DNA from: an uncultured Flavobacteriales bacterium
GTDB taxonomy: Bacteria; Bacteroidota; Bacteroidia; Palsa-965
Direction of reading: 5' to 3'
NCBI GenBank assembly: GCA_946478675.1
Contig: CAMLEF010000110.1
Location: 1-12,200, forward strand
Length of the DNA: 12,200 bases
Shown piece by piece: positions 7,888 to 12,200 of this stretch. Each line of letters starts with the position of its first letter. Position 1 is the stretch's first letter. Made by a program: the position numbers and the translations under genes. The notes under the pieces are model-generated. The model was not told where the DNA came from. It saw only the letters and a list, made by a program, of their open reading frames with translations, and made no database searches.

Positions 7888-8418
7888 TTAGTCGATCTCG
7901 CGGAGGTTGACCGCGATTTCGAATCCGGCCAGCGCGCGGACGAGATCATAACGAACGAAGTCGCCTTGTTTGATCTTCTTCTCGGCGAGGTTGTTCTGGT
8001 AAAAAGGAATGCGCTTGTTGGTGTCGCGCTCGAGGAGAACGCCGGAGTTGCCGGTCGTATCGATGCTGCTGACGGAGCCAACGGTGATACGGCTCACACC
8101 GGTAACGATCACCTGGCGTTTGCCGCCGGCATCTTTATATTCGACCTCGTCGATGCGCACCAGGTCGCCGACGTTGAGGCAAAGCTCGCGGTAATAAGGC
8201 GTGGTGGCGGTGACTTCACGTCCCGTGCGTTCTTCTGCAATCGTGATCGTCGCAGTACCGCCGCTGCCGCCGGTATCGTCTTTAATAGAACCTGCAGTGG
8301 TATCGGTGGAAGTTGCCGTAGCGGTTGCTGTACCGCCGCTGCCGCCCGTGTCATCTTTAATAATGCCGCTGCCGCCGGTATCGTCTTTAATAACTTTAAT
8401 AGTACCCTTAATTGCCAT
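7888..8418 (-). CDS. Uncharacterised protein: three IKDDTGGSG repeats plus a cold-shock-like/OB-like C-terminus
   Basis: I do not recognise a named family for this 176-residue protein. The N-terminus has three copies of IKDDTGGSG (residues 10-18, 19/20-28 and 45-53), the last two separated by a Thr/Ala-rich linker (GTATATATSTDTTAGS). Residues about 70-176 are ordered-looking beta-type sequence. The last 50 residues (GVLLERDTNKRIPFYQ, then IKQGDFVRYDL, then GFEIAVNLREID) resemble the second half of a cold-shock domain, where a F/Y-rich strand is followed by GD.V.[YF] and AVN[VL]. Residues 75-92 (PYYRELCLNVGDLVRIDE) look like an earlier copy of the same half. This is pattern-based inference and the RNA-binding RNP motifs are not obvious. 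There is no signal peptide, so it is probably cytoplasmic. It is the last gene of the phoH-purC cluster, 60 bases after purC and just before a strong terminator. The ORF is intact. Confidence 0.75.
   Translation of the reverse strand: MAIKGTIKVIKDDTGGSGIIKDDTGGSGGTATATATSTDTTAGSIKDDTGGSGGTATITIAEERTGREVTATTPYYRELCLNVGDLVRIDEVEYKDAGGKRQVIVTGVSRITVGSVSSIDTTGNSGVLLERDTNKRIPFYQNNLAEKKIKQGDFVRYDLVRALAGFEIAVNLREID
8257..8391 (-). repeat. Three near-identical 27-30 bp DNA repeats encoding IKDDTGGSG
   Basis: Plus-strand copies lie at 8257-8286, 8332-8361 and 8365-8391, each built on gccgctgccgccggtatcg followed by tctttaat. The middle copy carries three synonymous changes (cccgtgtcat in place of gccggtatcg) that leave the peptide unchanged, so the protein sequence appears to be under constraint. 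All spacings are multiples of three, so gain or loss of copies would keep the reading frame. Confidence 0.85.
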
Positions 8419-8478
8419 GTTCGTAAGTTTTGGTGAATTGGTTGGAGTATAACGCTAAAAATAGCAATTCAACCTTAA

Positions 8479-9429
8479 TCACCAAGTCCCCGACGAAAGA
8501 AACGCACGGATGTTCTTTTCGACGCGCGCATTGACATCCGAAAGGTCCTCTTTCACGAATTTCTTGCCGGTAACCTTTTCGTACAACTCGATGTAACGAT
8601 CGGAAACCGAATGCACGAACTCATCGGTCATCTCCGGCACCTGCTGTCCTTCTTTGCCCATGAAGCCGCCTGCGATCAGCCATTGACGAACGAACTCTTT
8701 CGAGAGTTGCTTCTGCGCTTCGCCTTTCGACTGGCGCTCTTCGTAACCGTCGGCATAGAAATAACGCGAAGAATCCGGCGTATGGATTTCGTCCATCAGG
8801 TAGATCTGCCCGTCTTTATTTCCGAATTCATATTTCGTATCAACGAGAATAAGGCCCTGCTTCGCCGCCATTTCATTGCCGCGTTTGTAAAGCGCACGCG
8901 TGTAAGCTTCGAGCTGCTCGTATTCATTCGCCGGAACAATACCGCGGCTGATGATTTCTTCTTTCGAGATGTCCTCGTCATGACCCACACTCGCTTTCGT
9001 CGTCGGCGTGATGATCGGCTCGGGGAACGGATCGCTTTCACGAAGACCGTCCGGCATTTTCACGCCGCAGATCTCGCGCTTGCCGGAACTGTATTAGCGC
9101 CACGCATGACCGCTGAGGTAACCGCGGATCACCATTTCCACTTTGTACGGCGTGCAGCGTTTGCCCGCGGTAACGACCGGATCGGGAACCGCCGTCACCC
9201 AGTTGGGCACGATGTCTTTCGTCGCTTCTAGAAAATGAGCAGCCACCTGGTTCAGCACTTGTCCTTTGTAAGGAATGCCGCGCGGCAGCACCACGTCAAA
9301 TGCCGAGATGCGATCGCTCACGACCATCACGAGCAGGTCTTCGCCGATCGTGTAGACGTCCCGCACTTTTCCTTTGTAATAGGCGGTCTGCCCGGGGAGT
9401 TGAAAATGTGTTTCAGTCAGCGCGCTCAT
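8479..9429 (-). pseudogene. purC: SAICAR synthase PurC with an in-frame TAA stop
   Basis: PurC ligates aspartate to CAIR with ATP in purine synthesis. The full frame is 316 codons from the ATG at 9429, the usual length for the Bacteroidota type. Conserved blocks are all present: YKGKVRDVY (18-26), SDRISAFD (38-45), [15 protein letters not shown] (97-111), then after the interruption [54 protein letters not shown] and SKEFVRQWL. Codon 112 is TAA (9094-9096) where relatives read HAWRE, that is GAA. One G-to-T change explains it; there is no frameshift, and the downstream frame stays open for 204 codons. A second start is possible at the GTG at 9063, but that would give only the C-terminal part. 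Start: 9429 ([14 protein letters not shown]) overlaps the phoH stop by 17 bases; an upstream in-frame ATG at 9450 is less likely. Either a true nonsense mutation, a sequence error or readthrough; I cannot tell which. Confidence 0.85.
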
Positions 9430-10393
9430 TTTTTTCTTTTGCGTTATCATAGATTTCTAAAATGCGTTTGACGAGTTTGTGTCGAATGACGTCGCGGCTG
9501 TCGAGGAACACGAAGTCGATTCCTTCGGCGCCTTTGAGCAAGCGCATCGCCTGCAGCAACCCACTCGGCTGGTTCCGCGGCAAATCGATCTGCGTGATGT
9601 CGCCGGTGACGAAAAATTTCGCGGAAGGGCCCATGCGCGTGAGGAACATCTTGAGCTGGCTCTCCGTCGCGTTCTGCGCTTCGTCGAGAATCACGAAAGC
9701 GTTGTCGAGCGTGCGGCCGCGCATGAACGCAAGCGGCGCGATCTGGATGACGTTGCTTTCGATGTATTGCTTGAGCTTGTCGGTCGGGATCATGTCGAAG
9801 AGCGCATCGTACAGCGGCTGCAAATACGGATCGAGCTTTTCTTTCAGGTCGCCGGGAAGGAAACCGAGGTTCTCTCCTGCTTCCACCGCCGGACGCGTGA
9901 GCACAATCTTGCGCACTTCACGGTTACGCAACGCGCGAACGGCGAGCGCGACGGCGGTATACGTTTTCCCGGTTCCCGCAGGACCGATCGCAAACACCAT
10001 GTCGTTTTTCGCACAGCTTTCGACCATACGCTGCTGGCCGGGTGTGCGGACTTTGATGATGAGCCCGTTGTTGCCGTAGACGAGGATTTCATTGTCGGCA
10101 TTCGCCGGCGCTGGATTTCCGTTCGACACCGGTTCGCTTTTGCCGGGCAACATGATCGAGCTGATGTTGTCCTGCGTGAGTGTGCCGTACCGTTTGAAGT
10201 ACTGGATGAAGGCGTCGATGGATTCTTCAAAACGCCGGATCTCATCTTTATCGCCCACGACTTTCATCGCATCTCCGCGGGCAATGATCTTCAGCTTCGG
10301 AAAAAAGGTGCGTATAAATTCCAGCTTCACATCGTTGACGCCATACACCACCATCGGGTCAACGGAATGGATTTCAATGTTCTTTTCTGCCAA
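9413..10393 (-). CDS. phoH: PhoH-family ATPase
   Basis: This 326-residue protein has the PhoH NTPase domain in its C-terminal two thirds: Walker A GPAGTGKT (137-144), the [21 protein letters not shown] region split at 162-182, Walker [11 protein letters not shown] (234-243) and the conserved [12 protein letters not shown] (261-272). The N-terminal part (about 20-110, with [20 protein letters not shown]) is the KH-like extension found in PhoH-like (YbeZ-type) proteins, which are linked to ribosome and RNA metabolism. Its stop overlaps the start of purC, so the two are surely co-transcribed; the same order is, as I recall, common in Bacteroidota. Start: TTG at 10393 gives [13 protein letters not shown], which fits the family N-terminus; the frame upstream reaches TAG within ten codons and has no ATG. 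The context ATTGGCA could also be an ATG with one extra T. Confidence 0.92.
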   Translation of the reverse strand: MAEKNIEIHSVDPMVVYGVNDVKLEFIRTFFPKLKIIARGDAMKVVGDKDEIRRFEESIDAFIQYFKRYGTLTQDNISSIMLPGKSEPVSNGNPAPANADNEILVYGNNGLIIKVRTPGQQRMVESCAKNDMVFAIGPAGTGKTYTAVALAVRALRNREVRKIVLTRPAVEAGENLGFLPGDLKEKLDPYLQPLYDALFDMIPTDKLKQYIESNVIQIAPLAFMRGRTLDNAFVILDEAQNATESQLKMFLTRMGPSAKFFVTGDITQIDLPRNQPSGLLQAMRLLKGAEGIDFVFLDSRDVIRHKLVKRILEIYDNAKEKNERAD

Positions 10394-10465
10394 TGTAATC
10401 TCGTGTAATACGTTTCGCTAATTTTACCACCACAAAATAAACGTATTTCACCCGATCTGCAAGGG
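10394..10465. promoter_or_regulatory. Divergent phoH / SAM-hydrolase-family intergenic region with weak -7-like boxes
   Basis: These 72 bases must hold promoters for both divergent genes. The minus strand has TTATTTTG (10440-10433), seven of eight positions of TAnnTTTG, about 40 bases before the phoH start. The plus strand has TACGTTTC (10409-10416), also seven of eight, about 50 bases before the start at 10466. Neither has a convincing -33 element, so these are only candidates. Confidence 0.25.
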
Positions 10466-11236
10466 ATGCCCGTCATAACGCTGACGACAGATTTCGGTCT
10501 CAAAGACCATTACGCTGGTTCACTGCGTGGTGCCCTCATCCGTCAACTTCCATCGGTGACGGTAGCCGAGATCACGCATCTCGTAACGCCGTTCGATATC
10601 GGTGAAGCCGCTTACATTCTCGGTCGCGCTTTCCGTGAATTTCCTGCGGGAACGATCCATCTCGTTGCTGTCGGCAGCGGCGGAGGAACGCGTTTCGGTC
10701 ATGTAGCGCTGCAGCTGAACGATCATTATTTCATCGGCTGCGACAACGGACTTTTCTCGTTGATCTCCGAAGATCAGCCGGCGCAGGTCGTGCAGATCGC
10801 CTCGCGTGAAAACGAACCATCGACTTTTCTTGCGCGTGATTTGTATTTGCCTGCGGCATTGAAGCTCGCCAACGGAACGCCGCTTGCGGAGCTCGGTCCT
10901 GCGCTGTCGGGAGTGGCGCAACGCCAGCGTCATCTTTCGCCGCCGGAGAACGACACGCTCAAAGGAACGGTGCTTTACGTCGATTCGTTCGGCAACCTCA
11001 TCACGAGCATCACGCGCGTGGATTTCGAGCGGGTGGGCAAACGGCGCAGCTTCTCCATCCAGCTCATCGGCGACGAGATCACCGAGCTGCACCGCACCTA
11101 CGGCGATGTTCCCGAAGGAGAAAAAGTCGCCTTCTTCAATTCCGCCAGCCATCTCGAAATTGCGATGAACAGCGGCAACGCGGCGGGGTTGCTGATGATG
11201 CGGGTGAATTCGGTGGTGAGGATCGTCTTTGAGTAG
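10466..11236 (+). CDS. SAM hydrolase/chlorinase-fold protein (DUF62 family), atypical active site
   Basis: This 256-residue protein has the two-domain fold signature of SAM hydroxide adenosyltransferases: LTTDFGLKDHYAGSLRG (6-22), ITHLVTPFDIGEAAYIL (36-52), HYFIGCDNGLFSLI (87-100) and the C-terminal VLYVDSFGNLIT (169-180). Characterised members cleave SAM to adenosine and methionine with an Asp-Arg-His triad in VDPGVGxxxR and FHGRD. Here the first motif reads VGSGGGTR (69-76) and the second FLARD (121-125), so Asp and His appear replaced by Gly70 and Leu122, while an Arg (76) remains. Relatives in Bacteroidota, as I recall, also deviate at these sites. Fold assignment is secure; activity on SAM is uncertain. 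ATG start at 10466, with a weak AAGGG just before it. Divergent from phoH, and followed by the ABM gene after a repeat-filled gap. Confidence 0.88.
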   Translation: MPVITLTTDFGLKDHYAGSLRGALIRQLPSVTVAEITHLVTPFDIGEAAYILGRAFREFPAGTIHLVAVGSGGGTRFGHVALQLNDHYFIGCDNGLFSLISEDQPAQVVQIASRENEPSTFLARDLYLPAALKLANGTPLAELGPALSGVAQRQRHLSPPENDTLKGTVLYVDSFGNLITSITRVDFERVGKRRSFSIQLIGDEITELHRTYGDVPEGEKVAFFNSASHLEIAMNSGNAAGLLMMRVNSVVRIVFE

Positions 11237-11249
11237 ATGGGTTAAAAGG

Positions 11250-11356
11250 TTGGTTAAGTTGGTTAAGTTGGTTAAGTTGGATTAGCTTTTCACGCCTCAC
11301 CTGCTATCGGAATTTCCTCAACCCAACCCAACCCAACCCAATCCAACCAACCAACC
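11250..11356 (+). repeat. Second pair of complementary tandem arrays, abutting the ABM gene
   Basis: The left array is ttggttaag repeated three times with a degenerate fourth ttggattag (11250-11285, period 9). The right array is aaccc four times (11320-11339), aatcc, then aacc three times (11345-11356). The right array is roughly the reverse complement of the left: gttggatt (11276-11283) pairs with aatccaac (11340-11347), and ggttggtt (11248-11255) pairs with the aaccaacc units. The array ends six bases before the ATG at 11363. The intervening 11286-11319 holds nothing recognisable. The 11237-11362 gap has no other feature. Confidence 0.8.
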
Positions 11357-11362
11357 ACCTCA

Positions 11363-11647
11363 ATGATCACCCGTTTCGTCAAGATGACTTTCGACCCGGC
11401 GAAGACCGAAGATTTTCTTTCGCTGTTTGCAGAGAACCGCCATCGCATTGCCGGGTTCGAAGGTTGCCTTTATCTCGAATTGCAGCGCGACGTGAACCGG
11501 CCGGAAATTTTCTTCACCGTTTCCCGCTGGCGTTCGGAAGACGATCTTGAAAATTACCGCAAGAGTGAATTGTTCAATTCCGTTTGGACAAAGACGAAAA
11601 TTCTTTTCGCAGGAAAACCGGAAGCGTGGACGTTGCAGCTGAGCTGA
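11363..11647 (+). CDS. ABM-domain protein (antibiotic biosynthesis monooxygenase-like)
   Basis: This 94-residue protein is a single dimeric alpha+beta barrel domain of the ABM type. It runs from an opening strand MITRFVKMTFDP, through a helix ending FAENRHRIAGFEGCLYLEL (23-41), then FFTVSRWRSEDDLENYRKSELF (50-71), where the S-x-W and E-x-Y-R positions are family hallmarks. Members include quinol monooxygenases and haem-degrading enzymes, but most small stand-alone ones have no known substrate, so no reaction is assigned. The start ATG at 11363 follows the aacc repeats; no Shine-Dalgarno is present. It is co-directional with the SAM-hydrolase-family gene. Confidence 0.85.
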   Translation: MITRFVKMTFDPAKTEDFLSLFAENRHRIAGFEGCLYLELQRDVNRPEIFFTVSRWRSEDDLENYRKSELFNSVWTKTKILFAGKPEAWTLQLS

Positions 11648-11651
11648 GTGA

Positions 11652-11668
11652 ATCATTCTTCGAATGAT
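11652..11668 (+). other. Seven-bp hairpin shortly after the ABM gene
   Basis: atcattc (11652-11658) and gaatgat (11662-11668) pair perfectly around ttc, starting 4 bases after the ABM stop. No T-run follows, so terminator function is doubtful; it may be a 3'-end or leader structure. Confidence 0.35.
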
Positions 11669-11711
11669 ATCGATCAGTCGAATGGAAACAGGTTTGGTTT
11701 AATTTTAAAAT

Positions 11712-12128
11712 AAAATCCGCCGTGCGTTACCTTTCCTTGTAGCCTTGTTGCTGATTGGTTTCTATTCCTGCCGCAAAGACAAAGCGATAGAACCTGTCAC
11801 TCCCACTCCACCGGCTCCTGCCGCATTGGATTATCGCGATTCGGTGACCGGCGTTTATACTTGTGAAGATCATTGGTCACAAACGCATTCCTGGGGAAGC
11901 GCTTCAGGCATCGATACGGTTATGCTTACCGTGACCAAAGATTCCGTCGGCAACCAAATTGTGATCGGCCAGGTGGTGAACAACCAGAATACACAAAGCA
12001 TTGTCCCGATCGATTCTTCCTTTTATCACAATGGAAACGGAAGCAGCACGTTCAATGAGCTGCGCTTCGTGATCAATACGTCGAATGGAGACAGCCTGTA
12101 CTGGCACACCGGCTTTATTTCGCCGTGA
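11712..12128 (+). CDS. Small predicted lipoprotein, start codon apparently lost
   Basis: The frame encodes KIRRALPFLVALLLIGFYSC followed by RKDKAIEP, a textbook lipoprotein signal with two arginines, a hydrophobic core and a Cys (11769-11771) that would be lipidated, followed by a Pro/Thr-rich tether (EPVTPTPPAPAA). The mature part is 119 residues, with VTGVYTCEDHW and beta-rich segments; it matches no family I know, though a small beta-barrel or lipocalin-like fold is possible. The expected ATG is missing: the bases read aaaataaaatccgcc, and one extra G (aaaatGaaaatccgcc) would give M-K-I-R-R. The next usable start, TTG at 11745, removes the basic n-region. An in-frame TAA lies at 11706-11708. 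The coordinates given begin at the first codon of the signal, not at a confirmed start. Probable outer-membrane or periplasmic lipoprotein if expressed. Confidence 0.65.
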   Translation, partial: KIRRALPFLVALLLIGFYSCRKDKAIEPVTPTPPAPAALDYRDSVTGVYTCEDHWSQTHSWGSASGIDTVMLTVTKDSVGNQIVIGQVVNNQNTQSIVPIDSSFYHNGNGSSTFNELRFVINTSNGDSLYWHTGFISP

Positions 12129-12200
12129 ACTTCGAACGTTCATATTTTCTACGGAAGAAAGTAAGCGGCATTAAGGATTCAACAGGTATTTCACTTTATA

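Noticed and set aside
8432..8474. Nested hairpin (ggtgaattg with caattcaacc, enclosing gctaaaaatagc) between purC and the repeat protein
   Set aside because: The outer stem needs a bulge and the inner one is only four pairs; too weak to call a regulatory element.
8479..9096. Frameshift in purC or two separate genes
   Set aside because: The two open segments are in the same frame (9450 and 9063 differ by a multiple of three) and the ten codons between them still encode PurC sequence, so it is a single in-frame stop.
9479..10408. A 309-codon open frame on the plus strand, antisense to phoH
   Set aside because: It shadows phoH exactly; the phoH frame has Walker A and B motifs and this one shows no family signature.
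11320..11356. Telomere-like or origin-related aaccc repeats
   Set aside because: Only four copies in an internal gap between two genes; better explained as the right arm of the complementary arrays.
12129..12200. Right-edge sequence after the lipoprotein gene
   Set aside because: Only a short palindrome (gaacgttc) is visible; no gene start, promoter or terminator can be supported.

Overview
The window looks like a chromosomal stretch from a fairly GC-rich member of the Bacteroidota. The signs are a DUF349 repeat protein, a phoH gene overlapping purC, signal-peptide TPR proteins ending in a SpoIIE-type phosphatase, a short Bacteroidota-style lipoprotein, mostly absent Shine-Dalgarno sequences, and a -7 box of the TAnnTTTG type. 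I cannot name a genus. No rRNA, tRNA, CRISPR array, insertion sequence or prophage gene is visible.

Layout. Positions 1-782 (minus) hold the N-terminal part of an exported TPR protein that runs off the left edge. Positions 859-2988 (minus) hold paaZ, the ring-opening enzyme of aerobic phenylacetate degradation, with a strong hairpin after it. Positions 3278-5119 (plus) encode a five-repeat DUF349 protein. Then come a gap built of short tandem repeats (5172-5277) and a YjbQ/UPF0047 enzyme gene (5278-5685). Convergent to it is a TPR-transmembrane-SpoIIE phosphatase gene (5713-7821, minus). Upstream of that, reading leftward, is a minus-strand cluster phoH (10393-9413), purC (9429-8479) and an unfamiliar 176-residue repeat protein (8418-7888), closed by a clear intrinsic terminator (7841-7877). 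Divergent from phoH are a SAM hydrolase/chlorinase-fold gene (10466-11236), a second tandem-repeat gap (11250-11356), an ABM-domain gene (11363-11647) and a small lipoprotein gene (about 11712-12128).

Functionally this is mostly housekeeping and accessory metabolism: purine synthesis (purC), an RNA-linked ATPase (phoH), aromatic acid degradation (paaZ) and envelope sensing (two related TPR proteins). No single multi-gene system ties the window together.

Most worth checking: (1) purC carries an in-frame TAA at a position that is normally glutamate, with the rest of the gene intact; (2) the lipoprotein gene appears to have lost its ATG by one deleted base, and the TTG start of phoH could be an ATG with one extra T, so sequence error or recent decay should be tested; (3) two unrelated intergenic gaps share one architecture, short direct repeats followed by their near reverse complement ending within 0-6 bases of a start codon; (4) the 176-residue protein joins three IKDDTGGSG repeats to a domain that resembles a divergent cold-shock/OB fold; (5) the SAM-hydrolase-family protein lacks two of the three catalytic residues known from characterised DUF62 enzymes.
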